Assembly (NCBI RefSeq): GCF_050496765.1
Contig: NZ_JBNWEO010000018.1
Span: 310,001-374,000 of the forward strand
Origin: JAEVLT01 sp050496765
GTDB taxonomy: Bacteria > Bacillota > Bacilli > Bacillales > Cytobacillaceae
Reading direction: 5' to 3'
DNA: 64,000 bases
In this document: positions 7,717-15,510 of the stretch, piece after piece
How the letters are laid out: each line of letters opens with the position of its first letter
Position numbering within the stretch: the first letter of the stretch is position 1
Program-made: the position numbers and the translations under genes
Notes under the pieces: generated by a model
Database searches by the model: none
The model's input: only the letters and a program-made list of their open reading frames with translations
Told to the model about the DNA's origin: nothing

Positions 7717-9379
7717 GGGAATCTCCTTTCTTCATTTGATTGGCAAACTCAATCATTGATGTGAGGTTTTCCATTTTAATCCGCATTTCTCCTTCTGTGG
7801 AGCTTCCTCCGAAAATATCGATCAAATGATCTTCAAGATTGCCGAATTCTAGTTTTGTCAAAATATCATCCAATTCACCGATTACTTTTTCAAATAGATG
7901 GATTTTTTCATACAGCAATTTTAAAATATGTTCCTCAAGTGTACCTTTGATTGCAAAGTTGTAGATCATCACATCTTTTTCTTGGCCAAGCCTGTGAATC
8001 CTGCCGATCCGCTGTTCCAGTCTCATTGGATTCCATGGCAAATCAAAATTAATAATATGGTTGCAAAATTGCAGGTTGATCCCTTCGCCGCCGGCTTCTG
8101 TCGCAATCAGCACTTGAGCATGTTTTTGAAAAAGCTCGCGCATCCAATCTTTTTTTCCCCGCTTAAAACCGCCGCGAAAGGGAACCGATGTAATTCCATG
8201 CTGGCGGAGAAACCATTGCAAATAAAGCTGTGTCGCCCGGTATTCCGTGAAAATAATGACTTTATCATTTATGTGTTGGATCAGTTCGAGCGCTTTGTTG
8301 GCTTTGGAGTTTTGCTGAACCGCCTCGACCTTTGAAATTAAAAAATGGATTTGCTGCTGAAACAAGGTGGTTGGATTTTCTTTGCGGGTAAGCATGTTTT
8401 TAAGCGTATGATAGACTGCCTCTCTGCTGCTGCATGCCTCCCGCTGCAATGTCATGACCGAAAAAGCACTAGATGCCAGCCAGTCGACTTCATTTTTCAA
8501 CTCCGTAACTGCCTCGTAAAGCTCTCTTTCTTCTTTTGAAAATTCAATTGGAATGGTCTCAACCTGCCGTTTTGTCCACTCGATTCCTGTATCTGCCCGG
8601 CGATTGCGAATCATGACTTTATTGACGAGTTCTTTTAAATGCTCATCATCATTCAAGGACCTTGAATCACGTTTGTATTTTTCGTAGAATGCGGTTTCGC
8701 TTCCCAAATGCCCGGGTTTAAGAAGGGAAACAAGGTTGAAAATTTCCTCCACCCGGTTTTGAATGGGAGTGGCAGTCAGCAGTAAGCAAAATTTCTTTTT
8801 TAAATTTTGAACAAATTCATAGTTTTTTGTTTTATTGTTTTTTAGTTTATGGGCTTCATCAATGATAATTAAGTCATAGTCTTGTTTATAGATGATCTCT
8901 CGGTGAGGCTGCCGTTTTGCTGTATCAATAGATGATACAACAACATCATACTGATCCCAGACATAGCTTTTTCTCTGTGTCATTGCCGGGATAAAGAATT
9001 TTGTATTTAATTCGGAAGCCCATTGGGTTACAAGAGAGGCTGGTACAAGAATCAGCACTTTTTTCACAAGCCCGCGAATCATATATTCTTTTAAAATCAA
9101 TCCGGCTTCAATTGTTTTTCCCAGTCCTACTTCATCTGCCAGAATCGCTTTTCCGTTCATATTTTCAATCACCAGTCTGGCTGTTTCCAGCTGATGCGGG
9201 AGCGGCGTTAAATGCGGTAAATAGTTTGGTGCCAAAAGACCTTCAAACGTTGGAACGGCAAGATGTTTTTCGACATCGACGGCAAGCTTAAAAAGATCCC
9301 AGTTGCCCCACGGACCGTCTTGTTCAATCCGGTGAAAAAAGTCGTCCTGCCACGCACAATCAAATACAATGTTTACCAC
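7694..9379 (-). CDS. yqhH: SNF2-family DEAD-box helicase/ATPase YqhH
   Basis: A 561-aa Swi2/Snf2-type ATPase. Motif I is ADEVGLGKTIEAGLIL (about 78), motif II DLIIIDEAHKLKN (about 170), motif III LLLTATPIQN (about 199), and the second RecA lobe carries EAGGEGINLQF and DLPWNPMRLEQRIGRIHRLGQ. Such proteins (RapA/HepA-like) remodel protein-nucleic acid complexes using ATP; the partner of YqhH is not known. The chosen start is GTG at 9379 (MVNIVFDCAWQDDFF) close to AAAAAAGG. Divergent from the gcv operon. Confidence 0.85.
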   Translation of the reverse strand: MVNIVFDCAWQDDFFHRIEQDGPWGNWDLFKLAVDVEKHLAVPTFEGLLAPNYLPHLTPLPHQLETARLVIENMNGKAILADEVGLGKTIEAGLILKEYMIRGLVKKVLILVPASLVTQWASELNTKFFIPAMTQRKSYVWDQYDVVVSSIDTAKRQPHREIIYKQDYDLIIIDEAHKLKNNKTKNYEFVQNLKKKFCLLLTATPIQNRVEEIFNLVSLLKPGHLGSETAFYEKYKRDSRSLNDDEHLKELVNKVMIRNRRADTGIEWTKRQVETIPIEFSKEERELYEAVTELKNEVDWLASSAFSVMTLQREACSSREAVYHTLKNMLTRKENPTTLFQQQIHFLISKVEAVQQNSKANKALELIQHINDKVIIFTEYRATQLYLQWFLRQHGITSVPFRGGFKRGKKDWMRELFQKHAQVLIATEAGGEGINLQFCNHIINFDLPWNPMRLEQRIGRIHRLGQEKDVMIYNFAIKGTLEEHILKLLYEKIHLFEKVIGELDDILTKLEFGNLEDHLIDIFGGSSTEGEMRIKMENLTSMIEFANQMKKGDSHAAAANP

Positions 9380-9529
9380 CCTTTTTTCAGCTCCTTTTTC
9401 AGCAAAATCATATTGCCCGATTGATTGCTTTAATGGTAGGATGATAATAGCTTAGAAAGTTTTAAATTTTGTAATAATCATCTTTGTTTTTTTTTAGTAT
9501 GACCAAGATTCAAAAAAATATATATGCGG

Positions 9530-9706
9530 ATGAGAACAAGGGGAGAGACTGCATATCGCAGCGCCGAAGGAGCAAGCAAATACTTGTGAATCTCTCAGGC
9601 AAAAGAACTCTTGTTTGACGCAGCTCTGGAGAGTGCGGCACTTATACGTTCGCCACCAAAGGGGAAAGCTATTCTGGGGAAACTCTCAGGTGAAAGGACA
9701 GAGACC
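9530..9706 (+). ncRNA. Tandem glycine riboswitch
   Basis: Two consecutive glycine aptamers. The first begins GGGGAGAGACTGC and includes GCGCCGAAGGAGCAAGC and GAATCTCTCAGGCAAAAG. The second includes CAGCTCTGGAGAGTGC, CGCCACCAAAGGGG and AAACTCTCAGGTGAAAGG. The leader AACAAG before aptamer I can pair with CTTGTTTGA in the linker, matching the known kink-turn of this class. Glycine binding is expected to prevent the following terminator and switch on gcvT-gcvPA-gcvPB. Confidence 0.95.
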
Positions 9707-9740
9707 TTTTTTATGTTTAAGGAAGGTTTCTGTCCTTTTC
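9693..9740 (+). terminator. Riboswitch expression platform (regulated terminator)
   Basis: AAAGGACAGAGACC pairs with GGTTTCTGTCCTTT (one G-U), followed by a T-run. The 5' arm is part of the closing region of aptamer II, so ligand binding and terminator formation should be mutually exclusive. Confidence 0.88.
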
Positions 9741-9766
9741 TATTGGAAAAATAAGGGGGATTGTAA

Positions 9767-10873
9767 ATGGCAGAATTGAAACGCACGCCGCTATTTGAAA
9801 TTTATCAAGAGTATGGCGGGAAAATGATTGACTTTGGGGGCTGGGAGCTTCCAGTACAATTTTCAAGTATTAAAGAAGAGCACGAAGCGGTCAGGACGAG
9901 AGCAGGTTTATTTGATGTTTCCCATATGGGTGAGGTGAGAATTTCCGGTTCAGACAGCCTTGCGTATTTGCAGAAAATGGTTACGAACGATGTTTCAAAA
10001 ATACCTGTCGGTGGTGCCCAATATACGGCCATGTGCTATGAAAATGGCGGTACGGTCGATGATCTGCTTGTATATAAGTTCGATGAAGAGGATTACTTGC
10101 TCGTAATCAATGCGTCAAATATTGAAAAGGATGTCCAGTGGCTGAAAAAACACCTTGAAGGCAATGTCCAACTTGAAAACCTTTCTGAAAGAACAGCTCA
10201 ATTAGCACTTCAAGGCCCAAAAGCTGAGAAAGTGCTGCAATCACTTGTTCCTGGCGCGGATTTAAGCAAAATCGGTTATTTTAAATTTCAGCAAAAAGTT
10301 GCAATCAACGGAAAAGAAGCCCTCGTTTCCCGCACCGGATACACCGGAGAAGACGGCTTTGAAATTTATTGTGATGCTGCGGATGCTGTTGATCTTTGGA
10401 AAGAAATTTTAGCAGCAGGGAAGGAAGAAGGGGTTGTTCCATGCGGGCTCGGCGCCCGGGATACGCTTCGATTTGAAGCAAACTTGGCGCTGTATGGGCA
10501 GGAGCTCTCACCTGAAATCAGTCCGCTAGAAGCGGGGATTGGTTTCGCAGTTAAATTAAATAAGGCAGCTGACTTTATCGGCAAAGAAGCGCTAAAACTG
10601 CAAAAAGAAAACGGTGTACCGAAGAAGCTGGTTGGAATTGAAATGCTGGATCGGGGAATTCCGCGACATGGCTACCCGGTTTATGCTGGCGAAGAGCCCA
10701 TCGGTGAAGTGACAACCGGAACGCAGTCGCCAACGTTAAAGAAAAATATTGGACTGGCTCTTGTGAAATCAGCTTACGCAGCACATGGGCAGGAAATGGA
10801 AGTGGAGATTCGCGGCAAGCGATTAAAAGCGAAAGTAGTGCCAACACCTTTTTACCGTAGAGAACAGATTTAG
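9767..10873 (+). CDS. gcvT: Aminomethyltransferase, glycine cleavage T protein
   Basis: A 368-aa protein beginning MAELKRTPLFEIYQEYGGKMIDFGGW, with the folate-binding VSRTGYTGEDGFEIYCD and GLGARDTLRFEA motifs. It transfers the methylene group from the aminomethyl-lipoyl H protein to tetrahydrofolate and releases ammonia. ATG at 9767 follows AAGGGGGATTGTAA. First gene of the glycine-riboswitch-controlled operon. gcvH is not in this window. Confidence 0.97.
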   Translation: MAELKRTPLFEIYQEYGGKMIDFGGWELPVQFSSIKEEHEAVRTRAGLFDVSHMGEVRISGSDSLAYLQKMVTNDVSKIPVGGAQYTAMCYENGGTVDDLLVYKFDEEDYLLVINASNIEKDVQWLKKHLEGNVQLENLSERTAQLALQGPKAEKVLQSLVPGADLSKIGYFKFQQKVAINGKEALVSRTGYTGEDGFEIYCDAADAVDLWKEILAAGKEEGVVPCGLGARDTLRFEANLALYGQELSPEISPLEAGIGFAVKLNKAADFIGKEALKLQKENGVPKKLVGIEMLDRGIPRHGYPVYAGEEPIGEVTTGTQSPTLKKNIGLALVKSAYAAHGQEMEVEIRGKRLKAKVVPTPFYRREQI

Positions 10874-10886
10874 GGGGCGAACGAAA

Positions 10887-12236
10887 ATGAAGCAACATCG
10901 CTATTTACCAATGACAAAACAAGATCAAAAGGAAATGCTTGAGGCGATTGGTGCGTCCTCAATTGACGACCTTTTTAGCGATATTCCGGAAAAAGTGAAA
11001 TTTAAAGGGGAGTATCATCTTAAGCCGGCAAAATCGGAAACAGCGTTAATGCGGGAATTGTCGCAGATGGCATCACGCAATGCCGATTTAAAAACAAATG
11101 TTTCGTTTCTGGGTGCAGGCGTCTATGACCATTACATTCCGATAATTGTCGATCATGTCCTTTCTCGTTCAGAGTTTTATACAGCCTACACTCCGTATCA
11201 GCCAGAAATTTCTCAAGGAGAGCTACAAGCCATTTTTGAATTTCAAACGATGATTTGCGAATTAACAGGAATGGATGTCGCCAACTCCTCAATGTATGAT
11301 GGCGGAACAGCTTTGGCAGAGGCCGCAATGCTGAGTGCCGGCCAGACTAAAAGAAAAAAAGTATTGATCTCAAAAGCCGTACATCCCGAATCAAAAGATG
11401 TAGTCAAAACGTATGCCAAAGGGCAATTCATTGAAGTGATTGAAATTCCTGTCAAGGACGGAATGACGGACCTCGAGGCATTAAAAGGGCTGGTAAGTGA
11501 TGAAATTGCCGCTGTAATTGTCCAATATCCAAACTTTTACGGAAGAATTGAATCGTTAAAGGAATTGGGAGAAATAACTCATGCCAATAAATCGCTGTTT
11601 GTCGTTTCAAGCAACCCGCTCGCTCTTGGCGCTTTAACGCCTCCTGGGCAGTTTGGCGCTGACATTGTTGTCGGCGATGCTCAACCTTTTGGAATTCCAA
11701 CTGCTTTTGGCGGCCCGCATTGCGGTTATTTTGCCGTTACAAACAAATTGATGAGAAAAGTGCCGGGCAGACTTGTTGGCCAGACGGTTGATGAACAGGG
11801 GCGCCGCGGTTTTGTTTTGACACTGCAAGCACGCGAGCAGCATATCCGCCGCGATAAGGCAACATCGAATATTTGTTCAAACCAAGCGTTGAATGCATTG
11901 GCAGCATCCGTTGCCATGACGGCGTTGGGTAAAAATGGCGTGCGCGAAATGGCGCTGGCAAACATACAAAAAGCACATTATGCAAAAACCGCACTGAAAC
12001 AGATTGGATTTGAAATAATTCATGAAGGTCCTTCTTTTAATGAGTTTGTGATTAAGCTTGCCAAACCGGTCAAAGAAGTAAACAAGCTCTTGCTTCAAAA
12101 AGGAATCATCGGTGGCTATGATCTCGGACGTGATGATCCTGAATTAGCAAACCATATGTTAATAGCCGTAACCGAACAGCGGACAAAAGAAGAAATTGAT
12201 ACTTTTGTAAAAGAATTGGGGGATTTCCATGCATAG
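10887..12236 (+). CDS. gcvPA: Glycine dehydrogenase (decarboxylating) subunit 1
   Basis: A 449-aa protein starting MKQHRYLPMTKQDQKEMLEAIG. N-terminal half of the P protein, split in Firmicutes. Conserved blocks include YTPYQPEISQGELQAIFEFQTMI and the glycine-rich FGGPHCGYFA. With GcvPB it decarboxylates glycine in a PLP-dependent reaction and loads the aminomethyl group on lipoyl-GcvH. RBS AGGGGGCGAACGAAA. Its stop overlaps the gcvPB start by 8 nt. Confidence 0.96.
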   Translation: MKQHRYLPMTKQDQKEMLEAIGASSIDDLFSDIPEKVKFKGEYHLKPAKSETALMRELSQMASRNADLKTNVSFLGAGVYDHYIPIIVDHVLSRSEFYTAYTPYQPEISQGELQAIFEFQTMICELTGMDVANSSMYDGGTALAEAAMLSAGQTKRKKVLISKAVHPESKDVVKTYAKGQFIEVIEIPVKDGMTDLEALKGLVSDEIAAVIVQYPNFYGRIESLKELGEITHANKSLFVVSSNPLALGALTPPGQFGADIVVGDAQPFGIPTAFGGPHCGYFAVTNKLMRKVPGRLVGQTVDEQGRRGFVLTLQAREQHIRRDKATSNICSNQALNALAASVAMTALGKNGVREMALANIQKAHYAKTALKQIGFEIIHEGPSFNEFVIKLAKPVKEVNKLLLQKGIIGGYDLGRDDPELANHMLIAVTEQRTKEEIDTFVKELGDFHA

Positions 12237-13689
12237 TCAAGATCAGCCGCTTATTTTTGAATTAACGAAATCAGGACGCGTTGGTTACAGTCTCCCTGAA
12301 ATGGACATACCGGAAGTACCAATTGAACAACTGCTTCCAGATGAATATGTACGTAAAGATGCAGCGGAACTTCCAGAAGTTTCGGAACTTGATATTATGC
12401 GTCATTATACGGCTTTATCCAAGCGAAACCATGGAGTGGATTCAGGTTTTTATCCGCTCGGTTCCTGCACAATGAAGTATAATCCGAAAATGAATGAAAA
12501 TGTTGCCCGCCTTAACGGTTTTTCTCATATCCACCCACTGCAGGATGAAAGCTCGGTTCAAGGTGCTCTTGAGCTTATGTATGATTTGCAGCAGCATTTG
12601 ATTGAAATCACGGGAATGGATGAGGTAACACTCCAGCCAGCAGCAGGAGCTCATGGTGAATGGACGGGCTTGATGCTGATTCGTGCTTTTCATGAAGCAA
12701 ATGGGGATCTGAACCGGACAAAAGTGATTATTCCTGATTCGGCGCACGGCACGAACCCGGCTTCGGCAACCGTTGCCGGTCTTGAAGTCGTAACCGTGAA
12801 ATCAAATGAAAAAGGCCTTGTCGATCTCGATGATTTACGAAATGTTGCCGGTTCGGATACAGCCGCATTAATGTTGACAAATCCAAATACGCTTGGCTTA
12901 TTCGAAGAAAATATTCTGGAAGTCGCAGAGATTGTTCATGACGCAGGTGGGAAAGTTTATTACGATGGAGCAAACTTGAATGCGGTATTATCCAAAGCCC
13001 GTCCTGGCGACATGGGATTTGATGTTGTACACTTAAATCTTCACAAAACTTTTACCGGACCACATGGCGGCGGCGGACCAGGTTCAGGTCCTGTCGGAGT
13101 AAAAGCGGATTTAATTCCATTTTTACCGAAGCCTGTTGTTACAAAACAGGGGGAAGAGTATGTATTGGATTATGACCGACCGCAGTCAATTGGCCGAGTG
13201 AAGCCTTATTACGGAAATTTTGGGATTAATGTCCGTGCATACACCTACATTCGGACAATGGGTCCTGACGGTTTGAAAGCTGTCACTGAGTATGCGGTAT
13301 TAAATGCAAACTATATGATGAGAAGACTTGCTGAATATTATGATTTACCGTTTGACCAGCACTGCAAGCATGAATTTGTTCTCAGCGGCCGCAGGCAGAA
13401 AAAACTGGGTGTGCGGACATTGGATATTGCGAAGCGTCTGTTAGACTTTGGCTACCATCCGCCAACCATTTACTTCCCATTAAACGTGGAAGAGTGCATT
13501 ATGATCGAACCAACCGAAACGGAGTCTAAAGAAACGCTCGATGCATTTATCGATGCCATGATCCAAATCGCGAAAGAAGCGGAAGAAACGCCCGAAATCG
13601 TTCAAGAAGCGCCACACACAACAGTTGTCGGCCGTCTGGATGAAGCAATGGCAGCAAGAAAGCCGATCCTCCGTTACCAAAAAAATTAA
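12229..13689 (+). CDS. gcvPB: Glycine dehydrogenase (decarboxylating) subunit 2
   Basis: A 486-aa PLP-binding half of the P protein. The Schiff-base lysine lies in VVHLNLHKTFTGPHGGGGPG (about residue 273). Other hallmarks are GSCTMKYNPK and PDSAHGTNPASA. The start lies inside the end of gcvPA, indicating translational coupling of two subunits needed in equal amounts. Last gene of the operon, followed directly by a terminator. Confidence 0.96.
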   Translation: MHSQDQPLIFELTKSGRVGYSLPEMDIPEVPIEQLLPDEYVRKDAAELPEVSELDIMRHYTALSKRNHGVDSGFYPLGSCTMKYNPKMNENVARLNGFSHIHPLQDESSVQGALELMYDLQQHLIEITGMDEVTLQPAAGAHGEWTGLMLIRAFHEANGDLNRTKVIIPDSAHGTNPASATVAGLEVVTVKSNEKGLVDLDDLRNVAGSDTAALMLTNPNTLGLFEENILEVAEIVHDAGGKVYYDGANLNAVLSKARPGDMGFDVVHLNLHKTFTGPHGGGGPGSGPVGVKADLIPFLPKPVVTKQGEEYVLDYDRPQSIGRVKPYYGNFGINVRAYTYIRTMGPDGLKAVTEYAVLNANYMMRRLAEYYDLPFDQHCKHEFVLSGRRQKKLGVRTLDIAKRLLDFGYHPPTIYFPLNVEECIMIEPTETESKETLDAFIDAMIQIAKEAEETPEIVQEAPHTTVVGRLDEAMAARKPILRYQKN

Positions 13690-13694
13690 GAATG

Positions 13695-13732
13695 AAAAAA
13701 GGCTGATTCTAGTTGTTGAATCAGCCTTTTTT
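13695..13732. terminator. Intrinsic terminator between gcvPB and yqhL
   Basis: AAAAAAGGCTGATTC / GAATCAGCCTTTTTT with an 8-nt loop. It separates the convergent gcv operon and yqhL and can serve both. Confidence 0.92.
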
Positions 13733-13737
13733 CTATA

Positions 13738-14121
13738 TTACTTTTTAGCTTTGATCTTCCCACTCCAGCCTTTAAAACCGCCTTTGAGCTGTGTGAGGTC
13801 TTTATAGCCTTTGCGGTATAGAAACTGGGCAGCGCGGGCGCTTCTGCTGCCGCTTTGGCAGTAGAGGTAGACGGGTTTATCAGGACGAAGCTCCTGCATC
13901 CGCATTCTTAATTGTGACATTGGGATATTGCGCGCACCCAATATATGTCCCGCTTCAAATTCATTTGGTTCCCGAACATCGATAAGCTGCGCTTTTCTGT
14001 AGCCGGCTCGGAACTCCTCTTCAGCTACCGTTTTCACAATTTTTCGCTGGTAAAGCCATATGAAAACGTAATAGATGGCAATAGCAACAATAGCAATTAA
14101 CAGACTGTAAATAGTGTTCAC
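13738..14121 (-). CDS. yqhL: Membrane-anchored rhodanese-domain protein YqhL
   Basis: A 127-aa protein with an N-terminal membrane helix (NTIYSLLIAIVAIAIYYVFI) and a rhodanese domain (residues ~40-122): LIDVREPNEFEAGHI, then the active loop YLYCQSGSRSA whose Cys carries the persulfide. Probable sulfur-transfer role, substrate unknown. GTG start at 14121 with AAGGAG ten bases upstream. Divergent from lipM, as in B. subtilis. Confidence 0.85.
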   Translation of the reverse strand: MNTIYSLLIAIVAIAIYYVFIWLYQRKIVKTVAEEEFRAGYRKAQLIDVREPNEFEAGHILGARNIPMSQLRMRMQELRPDKPVYLYCQSGSRSARAAQFLYRKGYKDLTQLKGGFKGWSGKIKAKK

Positions 14122-14326
14122 TTCGTTCTTGCTCCTTTCAAGCTATACTGCACTAATATTTATTATAGTAGTCAAGCTTCGTTTCAGTAAAGATTATTCA
14201 TGAAATTTCCTGTATGAATCATGTTAAAATTATTTGCACAAAACATCATTCTTTTTTTTTGGCAGCGATTTTGTTAGACTAAAAAACGCGAAGAGCATTT
14301 AAACAACAAAAAAATGAGGGTTAACT

Positions 14327-15163
14327 ATGGACAAAGAAATATGGCGTTTTATCGATTCGGGTTACAGTTCACCATCCTTTAATATGGCGCTTGATGAAGC
14401 TTTGCTTGATTGGCATAGTGAAGGCAAAATACCGCCGGTGATCCGTTTTTACGGTTGGAATCCGGCTACATTATCAATTGGTTATTTTCAAAAAGCAGAA
14501 AAGGAAATTGACTTTGATGCACTCAAGTATCATCAGCTTGGATTTGTCCGCAGGCCGACTGGTGGCCGCGGCGTTTTGCATGAACACGAATTAACCTATA
14601 GTGTTATTGTCTCCGAAGATCATCCGGAAATGCCAAAGACCGTCACGGAAGCCTATCGCGTTATTTCTGAAGGGATTTTAAAAGGTTTCCATCATTTAGG
14701 GCTGGAAGCTTATTTTGCAGTACCCAAAACATCGGATGAACGGGATGCGCTCAAAAATCCGCGTTCCTCTGTTTGTTTTGATGCGCCGAGCTGGTATGAA
14801 CTCGTTGTCGAAGGCCGAAAAGTGGCCGGCAGCGCGCAGACGAGACAAAAAGGCGTCATTTTGCAGCATGGTTCGATTTTATTGGATCTTGATGAAGACA
14901 AGCTGTTCAGCCTTTTTAAATACCCGAATGAGCGGGTAAAGGAAAGGATGAAAAATGCATTTAAAAACAAAGCGGTGGCGATTAATGATATAAGTTCGCG
15001 CAAGATTACGCTTGAAGAAGCGAAAGAAGCTTTTTATAAAGGCTTTGCCGAAGGACTTAATGTTGAACTTGTCCCGTATGAATTAACTGAAGACGAATTG
15101 GCATGTGTTCAAACGATTGCGAAAGACCGCTATGAAAGTGACGATTGGAACTTTAAAAGGTAA
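14327..15163 (+). CDS. lipM: Octanoyl-[GcvH]:protein N-octanoyltransferase / octanoyltransferase LipM
   Basis: A 278-aa member of the LplA/LipB fold. VRRPTGGRGVLHEHELTYS forms the ligand pocket, SSVCFDAPS contains the catalytic Cys characteristic of LipM, and GRKVAGSAQTRQKG holds the conserved Lys. It moves octanoate from ACP to GcvH, the first step of lipoate assembly, and so serves both the glycine cleavage system and the branched-chain dehydrogenase in this window. ATG at 14327, RBS GAGGGTTAACT. Confidence 0.92.
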   Translation: MDKEIWRFIDSGYSSPSFNMALDEALLDWHSEGKIPPVIRFYGWNPATLSIGYFQKAEKEIDFDALKYHQLGFVRRPTGGRGVLHEHELTYSVIVSEDHPEMPKTVTEAYRVISEGILKGFHHLGLEAYFAVPKTSDERDALKNPRSSVCFDAPSWYELVVEGRKVAGSAQTRQKGVILQHGSILLDLDEDKLFSLFKYPNERVKERMKNAFKNKAVAINDISSRKITLEEAKEAFYKGFAEGLNVELVPYELTEDELACVQTIAKDRYESDDWNFKR

Positions 15164-15172
15164 AAGGAGGAT

Positions 15173-15195
15173 GCGGCAAATGCCGCCTTTTCTTT
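15173..15195 (+). terminator. Short terminator after lipM
   Basis: GCGGCA-AA-TGCCGC hairpin followed by CTTTTCTTT, 9 nt after the lipM stop. The stem is short, so read-through is possible. Confidence 0.5.
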
Positions 15196-15351
15196 GGCCG
15201 AAAAGGCATTCGTATCTTCCGGCAATTAAAAGCGCAAATGTTGAATTATGTTGAAATTGGTTGTTTTTTAACGAATATCAATTGATTCCCTCTATTTACT
15301 CTTAAATCTATTCTTTTTTAAGTTTGACAAAAAAATAGTTTTTTGTCTCGT

Positions 15352-15400
15352 ATACAATATATAGTGGTGTCGAAAATATTTTATGTACTATATATTGATT
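15352..15400 (+). promoter_or_regulatory. Pair of NrdR boxes upstream of nrdJ
   Basis: Two sequences match the NrdR core CWATATATWG: CAATATATAG at 15355-15364 and CTATATATTG at 15388-15397. Their centres are 33 bp apart, about three helical turns, the tandem layout used by NrdR to repress ribonucleotide reductase genes. A TTGACA hexamer lies at 15324-15329, but no ideally spaced -10 is evident. The rest of the 347-bp gap between lipM and nrdJ shows only the lipM terminator; no cobalamin riboswitch was recognised. Confidence 0.65.
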
Positions 15401-15510
15401 TTTGGTGTTTCAATATGATAACGTTAGGGTAATCCATTTACTAACTAGATCTAGTAAAAAATCTACTAGAATCCAGATAGGGTAAGATTGATTTTGAAGG
15501 AGATGTTTCC

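Noticed and set aside
15164..15510. Cobalamin riboswitch upstream of the B12-dependent reductase
   Set aside because: No B12-box-like sequence or the expected multi-stem fold was recognised in the 347-bp gap.
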